A stretch of DNA of 64,000 nt from Chamaecyparis obtusa (taxonomy: Eukaryota; Streptophyta; Pinopsida; Cupressales; Cupressaceae), in contig BSBK01002051.1 in NCBI GenBank assembly GCA_027943335.1, positions 2,501 to 66,500 on the forward strand, in the 5' to 3' direction. The position numbers were made by a program, and so were the translations under genes. Numbering within the stretch: the first letter of the stretch is position 1; every line of letters starts with the position of its first letter. The notes beneath the pieces are model-generated. The model saw only the letters and a program-made list of their open reading frames with translations, searched no databases and had not been told where the DNA came from. Shown in pieces: positions 48,757-58,943 of this stretch.

Positions 48757-49677
48757 TGGTATACAATGATCCTGCACATACCCAAGAAAATTGTTAGATT
48801 GCATGGATTACCGAGGAGTATCATCTCTGACCGAGATAGTAAGTTTGTTGGATACTTTTGGAAGACTCTTTGGAGAAATTTGGGTACTGAGTTGAAATAT
48901 AGTTCTACATTTCACCCACAAACCAATGGACAGACAGAAGTTGTGAACAGAAGTTTGGAAAATCTTTTAAGATGTTTAGTTGGAGATACACCAAGTAATT
49001 GGGATTATGTGTTGGCACAAGCAGAGTTTTCATACAATAATTCAGTGAATAGGAGTATTGGAGAAACACCATTTGAGATTGTGAATGGCATACAACTGAG
49101 AGGTATATCAAATTTGAGAGACATTGCTGATGAAAGAAAGAGAAGTGTTGAAGGAGTAAAATTTGCTGAGTACATGAAGACATTGCATGAAGATGTGAAA
49201 CTTAAGCTGGGAAAGAGTAATCAGAAATACAAAGACAAAGCTGATAGACCAAGGAGACATAAGACTTTTGATGTTGGTGATGAAGTCATGGTTCATTTGA
49301 GAAAAGTCAGATTTCCTGTTGGAACATATGGGAAGCTAAAGATGAAGAAGTTTGGACCTTGCAAGATTTTGAGAAAATTTGACAGTGGAAATGCATATGA
49401 AGTTGAGTTACCTGATGACATGGATATATCACCTATTTTCAACATTATTGATTCATATGAGTTTCATGAACTTGAAGAATACATGGTAGTACCGATAGAT
49501 TATCCTAAGAAGTAGAATGAAGAAGTTGAGCAGATTTTGGGGCAAAGAATTGGTAGAAGTACAAGAGGAAAATAGTATATTGAATATTTGGTAAAGAGGA
49601 AGAACAAACTGATTGAAGACAGTTCATGGATTTCATAGTCTAAGTTGGATGCAGCTTGGATCATACCTACTATATGA
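48757..49677 (+). pseudogene. Chromovirus integrase C-terminal part with chromodomain, 5'-truncated
   Basis: The reading frame enters within the integrase core at VRLHGLPRSIISDRDSKFVG (second catalytic Asp) and continues with [19 protein letters not shown] (catalytic Glu), the GDEVMVHLRK motif and SPIFNI. A stop at 49513 precedes an in-frame chromodomain remnant (EEVEQILGQRIGRST, then YIEYLVKRKN and EDSSWI) running to a stop at about 49677. The usual aromatic Trp in VKWKG reads Arg. Everything upstream of the mid-core is missing. It is similar in sequence to the bodies at 54875 and 58084 but a distinct subfamily. A chromodomain would steer integration to marked chromatin. Confidence 0.88.
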
Positions 49678-49711
49678 TTCAGAGAATAATTTCAAATTAA
49701 CCCCAGGTGTC

Positions 49712-50309
49712 TGATGCAGGAGCATCTCAGGTCTTTGGCAATCTTGTGTCACCAAAAACATATTTGAGTTTGTTTGTGTTGCTGGGTTCCTACTTTGACC
49801 GAGTTAGTTTGGTGTTGCTTAGTTTTCTTTGTTTTTTGATGTTGGTCGGTTATCTCTCTGGTGCTGAGTGAATTTCCCTGGCGTTCGGTTGGCTTTGCTT
49901 ACCGATGGGTTTCTTTCAATTTCTGTTGAGGCTGAATTGTGCATTTAATTTGGGTCACAGATTTAATGTTGGTATCGATTATTGGGAAGCATGTGGACCT
50001 AGATCTAGTTGTCCCTTCTGTTGATTGTGGATCTGAAGGTTGACTTAGTTTGATAGCCTCTTGTATATATGTAGTTCTTTGGGTTGGAGTTTGTGAGTCA
50101 GTTTGGAGAAAAAGATAGAAGATAGAAGATTAGAGATTGTTCACAGATCTTCGCATGTTTGAGAACTTATGTAATTCATTATAATATCTAGCCGAAACCA
50201 GGAAGGCCTTATAGCCTGGCATGTATGAATCTATTTGAAGATAATATAAGAAAGATCTTGCATTCTCTCTCTCACTATTGTGTATTTTTGTTTCCGCATG
50301 TTGTTCTAC
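49712..50309 (+). repeat. 3' LTR of the truncated chromovirus
   Basis: It starts TGATGCAGGAGCATC, like the LTRs at 54030, 57238 and 62733, and is preceded by a similar lead-in (CAAATTAACCCCAGGTGTC). A TATA-like GTATATATG lies near 50070. The right end is placed at TTCTACA by comparison with the general LTR plan and is uncertain by some tens of bases. Confidence 0.65.
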
Positions 50310-50615
50310 AAGGTGGACCTGGTAGGATGTGCCATTTCTTGGCCCAACCAGATTGTTTACATCCCAATTCTCCTAACAATCATTGTAGCCATATCATCTG
50401 TTTGGCTCCCTCAGTCAGAGCAACATATTCATCCTCGGTAGAAGAAAGAGAAAATACATGTTGCTTACAAGAGGCCCAACTAATCGTTGCCCCAAAAAAT
50501 GTAAACACATAACCAGTAGTAGATTTTTGTTCATCTAAGTCTCCATCCATATCAAAATCAACATAACCACGAAGTTGGATTTCTCTCCTAGTAAACCATA
50601 AAGCATAAGAAGAAG
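50310..50615 (-). pseudogene. Ty1/copia RNase H remnant
   Basis: On the minus strand the segment reads YALWFTRREIQLRGYVDFDM, then DGDLDEQKSTTGYVFT and AEDEYVAL-like STEDEYVALTEGAKQMIWLQ, the standard copia RNase H signature with its acidic residues. A stop follows and the similarity fades near 50340. It is the downstream part of the reverse transcriptase at 53456-54029, separated by an insertion. Confidence 0.85.
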
Positions 50616-50620
50616 TACCT
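50616..50620. other. Target site duplication, left side of the 2830-bp insertion
   Basis: TACCT here and again at 53451-53455, perfect. Removing the insertion and one copy restores the expected copia order (RYLKG followed by SSYALWF). Confidence 0.85.
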
Positions 50621-53450
50621 TGTTAGTCCATTTTCCAGTCATAGCAAAAATCCTTTGAAAATGACCTCTTCCCTGCAAATGTTTTCTTGAAATGTCCTGC
50701 CCTGTGTTCTTCATGCTGTCACCTTGCTCTAGTCCAAATTGCACGTGTTGAATTGCAAAACCCTGAAAGTTGTTCAGGTTCTGAGGTCTGCTGGAAATCA
50801 TTTCAAAATCTGCCTATGTGTCAAAAACTCACAATGTTTTTAAAATCCATGTTGTTTTCAACCTTGTGCTTCCTATTTTGTGCCCTTGTCCTTTGGCATC
50901 GAAAACTCTGTGTGTTTTCGGTCATTCTCTGTGTCGAATTCTTTGTGTGTTTTTGACCTTGGTCCTAACTGCGCAGGTGCGATGGATGGTGGGGCCCAGT
51001 CCTTGCAGGGTTTCTTGTCACTCATTCTTTAGATTTTTTGGTGGTTATGTCTTCATTCCATGACTTGGTGACTTGTGGTTATCTCCTGGTAACTATTTTT
51101 TGGTGGTTAATCCCTTAACATTCAGTGACTTGGCAGGTGGTCTATTTCTCTTTAGTCGCGTAATCTCTTCATTCTTGGCAGTTAGCGGCTAGCATCTCAT
51201 GACCTGGCGGGCGGTTTATCACATGGTCACTGAGTGATTGGTAGTTAGTTGGTGGGCTTGGTATTTCTTGAGTGGAGTAACAATGCAGATGAGATCTACG
51301 GTTACCGCATCATCGTGAGGAATATTCCTCCCCTTTGTGATCATGCGACCCCCGTTCGATCTTCCCAAAAGGTAAGGCTTTTCTCAGCGGTGGGTCCTGT
51401 GTCAGGTGACTCGATAATTGTAGTGAATGGCATGATGACATGTGGCATCAGGTGGGCCCAGGTGTGGTCTGAGGTTTGGCAGAGTGGATAAAGATCTGGT
51501 AGTGCCGACAAAATTTAATGTGTTCACACGTTTGCGCATTAAAAAGGGTGATTTGCTAGTTCATTTGGCGATTCAGCGAACAGTGGTCACGTGATCGCTA
51601 AGCTTTTTGGTGATGGTGTAAAGTATCTCGCGAACTTGTGAAAGTCCTTTAGTCACTAGTTCACCAGATAGGTGGGGCCGGTGTTTTCGGTGATGAGGTT
51701 TTTCCTGATTGGCTGGCGGGTGAGAAGGTGGCAGTCTCGTGGCCTTGTCGTATGATCGCAAGGGCCACTTTTTAGCTATGTGATCATGCAACAGTTGTTT
51801 GGTCATTGTGGTTGTGGAGTTAGGTGGGTCCACAGTGTCGATGCTGTTGAGATGTTCTTTTTTTGATTGGTTGCTGACTGCTGATTGAGTTGTTGACTTT
51901 CCAAAGGGGCCCGCGACTGTTGTGAATTAAGTGTGATCACCCGATTTTCCAGGAAGGGGAAAGGGATCGACGGCCATGTTTTAAATTTTGTCAAGTGACC
52001 ATTGGGATTTGATTTCAAATTTGTAGAAGTGTTTCCAGCGACAGAGGGTACCATTTTTATGGAATTCAATGCAGAAATGACCCTGTTTGGTGAGAAGCGA
52101 TTGGTTTGCCATTTGCAGTGTGGTCCAGGGTGCCATGAGTGTCTGCGAGGATGTTTTACCGTGTGGGGGAGGACAATTTTTATTGGCTCAAGGTGTTTTG
52201 ATGGTCTGGTCAGACTATTTTTCATGATGAATTTGTGATCCTGGGTACAGATTTGAAGATTTTATCTTTCTTGTGGATCATTCTTTTTTCTGACAGATTG
52301 GTGCTGGTTTTCCCTCCGGCATGTTGTTTTTTGAATTTTGCTATGGTTAGCCATTGTAACCCTAGCCCTAATCACCCATAGCTTGTTGCACTCTCTTTGA
52401 AAATTCCAAGGTGATTATTGGTATAAATGGTAGGTTGTTCAATTTTGTAAGGGTTCCTTCTTTTGTAAATTTTTGAGGAGAATTGGTTCCAAGTGAAAGG
52501 TTCTGTCCTGCAGATTTCTCCTTCTCTCTACATATAGGGTGTTCTTCTTCTCCCATTGCTGGTTCAGGGGAATATAATGCATATTGTAACAAATTTGTCT
52601 TATGTGTGAGAAGTTACTGTTGTCAAGCTATCTCCATTTGAATTCTGGATTCATTAATCATACATCAAGGGTGTTTGATTTTTCTATTTGGACTGCCTAT
52701 GTGCTTGCAAGTGGAGTTGTCTTCGCAGGGATAACTGGTTTAGAGTTAGTGTTTATGTATGTATGAGCTGAGGTGTCAAAGATATGTCATGCTTGTCTTC
52801 CATTGGATGCTGGTTAATGTATTGTCTATTTATAGGTCTCTTCTAAGGGGAGGGTTAAAATCTTTTGAGTGGATAATAACATACTTAAATACATAGGTGG
52901 GTGCTAAGTTGAGGTTTGGTCATGGTGTGTGATTGATGTTAGGCATCAACACATTGAGTATATTATTTCCTTATTTCATAGCTATCCCTTGCAATACTGT
53001 GTTTGACTTTGTGGCCCATTGGAGAAGGCACTGGTCTATCAGAGGCTTAGGGCATCTCAGGGGTCCTTTCAATCCATTTAAAATCATTTCCATTCAAGCC
53101 CACCCTTTCCCTTTCTTACTGTTAGTGTATGTCTCTGGTTATCAGACTCCTTGCATGCAAGCAGGTTATTGCATCAGATTTGGTTTCATTAGGGTACAGG
53201 AGACCTATAAGAGTCTGGTAACTATTCCACAATAATACATCTGCAAGCCTTTCAGTCATCAAGAAGAGTCATGAGTGTGCAGATGAGGCAATACCCACTT
53301 GAGTGATGTGGAGCTCAAAGCAGAAGGAGGATGCCCTCGGTCCTCATCAATTGGCACTTTTTCCCTGTCAGACTTTGGAGTGAAGAGTAACCAATTTGTC
53401 AATCATAGTGTAAACCTAGCACCATGTGGGAACAAGTTTAAAAGCCAACA
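50621..53450. mobile_element. 2830-bp TG...CA insertion in the copia element, probable solo LTR
   Basis: It begins TGTTAGTCC and ends AGCCAACA with perfect 5-bp duplications outside, the terminal signature of an LTR retrotransposon. I saw no repeat of its first hundred bases at its end, and no gag or pol motif in any frame, so a large solo LTR or a non-autonomous LTR-type element is likely. A TATAAATGG motif lies at 52422-52430. The scattered ORFs inside show no recognisable domain. Confidence 0.7.
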
Positions 53451-53455
53451 TACCT

Positions 53456-54029
53456 TTCAAGTACCGAAGAATCCATTGAACCGCCTGCCAATGAGTCTTT
53501 CCTAGATTACTCATAAATTTGCTCACAACTCCCATTACATGAGCAATATCCGAAAAAGTACAAACCATTGCATACATAAGGCTGCCAACTACAGATGAAT
53601 ACAGAATATTGTCCATTTCTTTTTTTTCTTCCAGAATTGAAGGACACGTCTTAGAGGAAAAGCAAAAATGATAAGCTAATGGAGTAGAAACTGACTTTGC
53701 ATTTGACATATTAAATATGTCCAAGACTTTCAAAATGTATTTCTCTTGAGATAATCTAATTTCCCATTTTTCTCTATTTCGTATTATATCCATCCCAAGA
53801 ATCTGCTTCGCTACCCCTAAATCTGTCATTACAAAATAGAGAGCCAAATGCTCCTTTAATTCACTAACGATCCGTACACTATTTCCAATAAGCAGCATAT
53901 CGTCAACATAAAGTAATAAAATGATGAACTCACTAGCAGGAAGGCATTTGTAGTAGACACACAGATCTGATTCATAGCGAAAAAATTTTTCCCGAGTCAT
54001 AAAACTATCAAATTTTAGATACCACTACC
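53456..54029 (-). pseudogene. Ty1/copia reverse transcriptase fragment
   Basis: Continuous on the minus strand from WYLKFDSFMTREKF through the catalytic YVDDM (codons at about 53896-53910), LGMDIIRNREKWEIRLSQE, and GSLMYAMVCTFSDIAHVMG to RYLKG. This is the C-terminal half of copia reverse transcriptase. The left end (N-terminal side) is cut at 54030 by a chromovirus LTR, and the right end by the 2830-bp insertion. The longest open stretch also runs a few codons into the insertion, which are not copia. A stop replaces a probable Gln just before the Trp at 54022-54024. Confidence 0.92.
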
Positions 54030-54874
54030 TGATGCAGGAGCATCCTGGGTGTAAGAGCAATCTTGCATCACCCAAAAATATTTCTGTTTTTATATTCAAT
54101 AAGGGCTATTTTAGTACAGAGCTGCTATTTATGGAAAGTTACTATTTTTGGTAATTTTTGCATGTGCTCAGAATGATCTGATTTCTTTCTTGGAGGTTCA
54201 TTTTGGTCATGTAAGTCTGCCAGTAAAGTTTCATTGCCAGATCAAGTGTATATTGGAAGATATTGAAGATTTTCGGTATTGGCAGCAGGGTACAGAAACT
54301 TTGAACTCAGTTTTGAATGCTTTACAGGCCCTAGATGAGGTCAAAAATTTGGGTGACGAGTGCTTGTGCGAGTCAAGCCTGTAGAGCACTTTGTGGCATT
54401 TCTGAAATGGGGTTATAATAGCCGATCGGGTCAACTGGTGATGACTTATGGTCTTCGGAAGTTGGGCCACCTGAAATGGCAAAAAATAATTTTCTTCAAA
54501 ATTTCTATTCGGGTTTCAAAGGTTATCTTGAGCTGACTATGATGTAATAAAATGTAAAATAAAATAATATTAAATTTGGTCGGCCTTATTGGGTAAAATT
54601 CTGGAACCTTCCCAGGTAGTGGATAATTGTCTATATAAGGAAGGTTGTATTATTGTCTTAGGCAGTTTAGAATAGTCCTGGGTAATAGTTCGAGGCTTTG
54701 TCCTACAGAATATTGTAAGGGAATGCCCATGTGGCTTTGCATATTGTAATTCTGAAAGTTTGTAATTCCACATTTGTGGAGATAATAAGAAGCCAATTTT
54801 TCTGTTCTTGCATATTATTGTTGTTGTTTCTCTTTTCTGTTATACGTTTGTGGTATTAAGCGGAGCACCCTTCA
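54030..54874 (+). repeat. Chromovirus LTR 1
   Basis: 845 bp from TGATGCAGG to CCCTTCA, followed by TCAAG and the primer site. TATATAAGG at 54633-54640 is the likely TATA box. It differs from LTRs 2 and 3 at shared places (for example TATACGTTTG and AAGCGGAGC near its end), so it is the outlier of the three. Confidence 0.9.
54633..54640 (+). promoter_or_regulatory. TATA box of chromovirus LTR 1
   Basis: TATATAAG within a GC-richer context; the same motif is kept at about 57840 and 63335 in the other two LTRs. Confidence 0.6.
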
Positions 54875-54879
54875 TCAAG

Positions 54880-54890
54880 TGGTATCAGAG
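54880..54890 (+). other. Primer binding site, first body
   Basis: TGGTATCAGAG, the standard complement of the 3' end of initiator tRNA-Met, 5 bases after the LTR. The last base of the usual 12-mer is T rather than C. Confidence 0.85.
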
Positions 54891-54978
54891 TAGGAGTTCT
54901 TGAGTGTGTAAACAGATCACTGACTGTGAGGCAGTTTGCACCAGGACCGTGGCTAGGGTTTCAGCGTGCATCGCGAAA

Positions 54979-56032
54979 ATACCTCCACGAAGGGAACGTG
55001 GCGGAAGAGCTGGTGTTGTAACACCTGAGGTTAGAGAGCTGCAGAGACAAGTGCGAGCATTGCAAGAAGAGATTTGCAGAGGAATGAATCTTAAATGTGA
55101 GAGATGAAAGCGATGATGAAACCGAAGAAGAATATCAAGAAGGAGAAGCTAAAATTGTGAACCAGGAGGAAGAAAGACTTTTTCGGGCGATTTCTAAGAT
55201 TGGAAAAAGACCTAAGATTGAGGTTCCTACATTTTCTAGAAATCTTAACCCAGAAGAATTGATGGACTGGATCAATGAATGTGAGGAGTATTTTGAGTAT
55301 GAAGATGTTGAGGATCCTTATAGGGTCAAATTTGCGAAGGCCAGATTGAAAGGTCATGCGAAGATCTGGTGGCAAAAAATTCAATTGGAGCGAAATAGAA
55401 GAGGGAAAGATAAAATCACAAGATGGGATCGGATGGTGGGAAAATTGAAGCGACAGTTCATTCCTGTTGATTATGAGCTTGACCTACTGAAGAAAATGCA
55501 AAGTTTGAAGCAAGCAGGAAAATCTGTTCAGGAGTATACAGAGGAGTTCTATCGACTCCTCATCAGAACAGGCCATGCCGAAGCTGATAAGGAGAAAGTT
55601 GCCCGATACCTTAATGGGTTAAGGCCAAGCATTCAAGAAGAGTTGAATTTGGTTCGAATGAACAGTATTGAGGAGGCATACCAATTTTCCCTAAAAGTAG
55701 AGGAAAAGCTGAACAAAAAGTTTGAGAGCAGACAAAACGGAAGAGGTTGTGGTGGACGATCTGGCGGACGGTCATATGGTGGCCGAAATGAAGATCCGAA
55801 AAAGAAGGATGAGGCCAGTAGCAGTCAAAATCAGTGAAGAAATAATTCCAATCATTTCCAGGATCAGAATAATAGAGATCAGAGAGGAAGAGGAAGAGGA
55901 CAAGGATCTGGAAGAGGTGGCTTCCGTGGAACATGTTTTCACTGTGGAGAAGAAGGTCATAGGGTGTTTGAATGTCCTCAGCGCCAAGGGAGAACGCACA
56001 GGAGAAATGAAGGCCAGGCCAGAGTTGCAACA
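54979..56032 (+). pseudogene. Gag of the first chromovirus body
   Basis: Gag starts at the place of the ATG in the second body (58188), but here the codon is ATA, so the start is lost. A one-base insertion near 55090 shifts the frame. The main open part (55097-55837) shows the capsid-like core (ELMDWINECEEYFEYEDVED, then LKGHAKIWWQKIQLERN and VQEYTEEFYRLL) and ends in a Gly-Arg-rich tail. The zinc knuckle CFHCGEEGHRVFEC is intact near 55940-55980, in another frame. At 56026-56032 the sequence jumps straight into integrase. Confidence 0.88.
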
Positions 56033-57200
56033 AGATGTGAAGAAGTTTGTACAGAGTTGCAGAGTATGTCAAATGGTGAAAGTAGTGAAGTAGAATACAG
56101 GATTGTACCAGCCATTGCCTATACCAGAGAAGCCTTGGGAGGATATCAGTATGGACTTTGTTATTGGTTTACCGATGACACAGTGGGGACATGATTCAAT
56201 TTTTGTAGTAGTTGACAGATTTTCAAAGATGGCACATTTCATTCCCTGTAAGAAGACTAATGATGCTGTTCATATAGCAGAATTGTTTTTCAGAGAAGTA
56301 GTGAGACTTCATGGTTTGCCAAAGACCATAGTTTCAGATCGGGACACTAAGTTTGTTGGATATTTCTGGCAAACATTGTGGAAGAAGTTGAAGACAGATT
56401 TGAAGTTCAGTTCATCACATCACCCACAGACTGATGGACAGACAGAGGTGGTGAATAGGAGTTTGGAAAATCTGCTGAGATGTTTGGTTGGGGATAAGCC
56501 AACAGGATGGGATTTGATTTTACCATAGGCAGAATTTGCATATAATAATTCTGTCAACAGGAGCACTGGTAAATCACCATTCCAGATTATATATGGAAGT
56601 AGTCCAAGAAATGCATCTGAGTTGAGAAAGATAGATAAAGGAGAAATAAGTAGTGCTGAGACTGAGGATTTTGCAGAACATTTGAAGAACATCCATGGGG
56701 AGGTGAGGAAGCATATTACCAAGATGAATGCACAGTATAAGGCTAAGGCAGATGAGAAAAGGAGGTATAAGGAATTTCAGGTTGGTGATGAAGTCATGGT
56801 TCATTTGCGGAAGGAGCGGTTTCCAGTTGGTACATATAACAAGTTGAAAATGAAGAAGTTTGGACCATGTAAGATATTGAAGAAGCATGATTCAGAAAAT
56901 GCATATGAGGTAGAATTGCCTAGTGAGATGAATATTTCACCAGTGTTTAACATTTTAGATCTGACAGAGTATCATGAAGGAGGTGTTGAAGATGAGATCA
57001 CAAAGCACAGTGGATTATTCTAGCAACTCGTTAAGACACTAAGGAGATCGAAGACATACTGGACAATCGTGTTGGTAGAAGCACAAAGAATAGGACATAT
57101 GAAGAGTATTTGGTCAAATGGAAAGGACGACCTGTAGAAGATTCATCGTGGCTAACAAAGGAGGAGGTTAACCGTCTTGGTTTTCCTCTGCACACCTGAG
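56033..57200 (+). pseudogene. Integrase and chromodomain of the first chromovirus body
   Basis: It begins inside the zinc-binding part (QDVKKFVQSCRVCQ equivalent) because protease, reverse transcriptase and RNase H are deleted. The core is readable from 56103: [17 protein letters not shown] (first Asp), [12 protein letters not shown] (second Asp), [19 protein letters not shown] (Glu). There is a stop at 56526 and a frameshift near 57000-57040. The chromodomain is readable afterwards (VEDSSWLTKEEVNRL). The core retains all three acidic residues. Confidence 0.88.
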
Positions 57201-57237
57201 TCATGACAGGGTCACTTCTCAAATTACCCTGGGTGTC

Positions 57238-58083
57238 TGATGCAGGAGCATCCTGGGTGTAAGAGCAATCTTGCATCACCCAAAAATATTTTTATTTTTA
57301 TATTCAATAAGGGCTATTTTAGTGCAGAGCTGCTATTTATGGAAAGTTACTATTTTTGGTAATTTTTGCATGTGCTCAGAATGATCTGATTTCTTTCTTG
57401 GAGGTTCATTTTGGTCATGTAAGTCTGCCAGTAAAGTTTCATTGCCAGATCAAGTGTATATTGGAAGATATTAAAGATTTTCGGTATTGGCAGCAGGGTA
57501 CAGAAACTTTGAACTCAGTTTTGAAGGCTTTAGAGGCCCCGGATGAGGTCGAAAATTTGGGTGGTGGGCGCTTGCGTGGGTCAAGCCTGTAGAGCGCTTC
57601 GTGGCATTTCTGAAATGGGGTTATAATAGCCGATCGGGTCAACTGGTGATGACTTATGGTCTTCAGAAGTTGGGCCACCTGAAATGGTGAAAAATAATTT
57701 TCTTCAAAATTTTTGTTCAGTTTTCAAAGGTTATCTTGAGCCGACTATGATGTAATAAAATGTAAAATAAAATAATTCTAAGTTTGGTCGGCTTTATTGG
57801 CTAAAATTCTGGAACCTTCCCATGCGGTGGATAATTGCCTATATAAGGAAGGTTGTATTATTGTCTTAGGTAGTTCAGAATAGTCCTGGGTAATAGTTCG
57901 AGGCTTTGTCCTACAGAATATTGTAACGGAATGCCCATGTGGCTTTGCATATTATAATTTTGAAAGTTTGTAATTCCACATTTGTGGAGATAATAAGAAG
58001 CCAATTTTTCTGTTCTTGCATATTATTGTTCTTGTTTCTCTTTTTCTGTTATGTGTTTGTGGTATTAAAGGAAGCACCCTTCA
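57238..58083 (+). repeat. Chromovirus LTR 2, shared by the first and second bodies
   Basis: 846 bp from TGATGCAGG to CCCTTCA. TATATAAGG at about 57840. It carries LTR-3-like variants near its end (TATGTGTTTG, AAAGGAAGC). Confidence 0.9.
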
Positions 58084-58088
58084 TCAAG

Positions 58089-58100
58089 TGGTATCAGAGC
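58089..58100 (+). other. Primer binding site, second body
   Basis: TGGTATCAGAGC, a full 12-base match to the complement of the initiator tRNA-Met 3' end, 5 bases after LTR 2. Confidence 0.9.
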
Positions 58101-58187
58101 AGGAGTTCTTGAGTGTGTAAACAGATCACGGACTGTGAGGCAGTTTGCACTAGGACCGTGGCTAGGGTTTCAACACGCATCGTAAAA

Positions 58188-58943
58188 ATGCCTCCACGAA
58201 GGGAACCTGGCGGAAGAGCTGGTGTTGTAACACCTGATGTTAGAGAGCTGCAGAGACAAGTGCGAGCATTGCAAGAAGAGATTCGCAGAAGAATGAATCT
58301 TAATGTCAGAGATGAAAGCGAGGATGAAACCGAAGAAGAATATCAAGAAGGAGAAGCTGAAATTGTGAACCAGGAGGAAGAAAGATTTTTTCGGGCAATT
58401 TCCAAGATTGGAAAAAGACCTAGGATTGAGGTTCGTACATTTTCTGAAAATCTTAACCTAGAGGAATTGATCGACTGGATCAATGAATGTGAGGAGTATT
58501 TTGAGTATGAAGATGTTGAGGATCCTAATAGGGTCAAATTTGCGAAGGCCAGACTGAAAGGTCATGCGAAGATCTGGTGGCAAGAAATTCAATTGGAGCG
58601 AAATAGAAGAGGGAAAGATAAAATCACAAGATGGGATCGGATGGTGGGAAAATTGAACCGACAGTTCATTCCTGTTGATTATGAGCTTGACCTACTGAAG
58701 AAAATGCAAAGTTTGAAGCAAGCAGGAAAATCTGTTCAGGAGTATACAGATGAGTTCTATCGACTCCTCATTAGAACAGGCCATGCCGAAGCTGATAAGG
58801 AGAAAGTTGCCCGATACCTTAATGGGTTAAGGCCAAGCATTCAGGAGGAGTTGAATTTGGTTCGAATGAACAGTATTGAGGAGGCATACCAATTTTCCCT
58901 AAAAGTAGAGGAAAAGCTGAACAAGAAGTTTGAGAGAAGATAA
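58188..58943 (+). pseudogene. Gag of the second chromovirus body
   Basis: I place the start at ATG 58188 (MPPRREPGGRAGVV) rather than at an upstream in-frame ATG, because the third body also has ATG there and the upstream part overlaps leader sequence close to the primer site. The N-terminal coiled region (VRELQRQVRALQEEIRRRM) is followed by an acidic stretch and the capsid core (IDWINECEEYFEYEDVED, KGHAKIWWQEIQLERN). A stop at 58941 falls before the Gly-Arg-rich tail. Further on, the zinc knuckle near 59140-59185 reads CFHCGEEGHRAFEY, with its last Cys changed to Tyr. Gag would form the particle and bind the RNA. Confidence 0.88.

Noticed and set aside
50687..52238. ORFs of 80-140 codons inside the 2830-bp insertion
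   Set aside because: Overlapping frames on both strands, no recognisable motif and no homologous copy in the window to support any of them.
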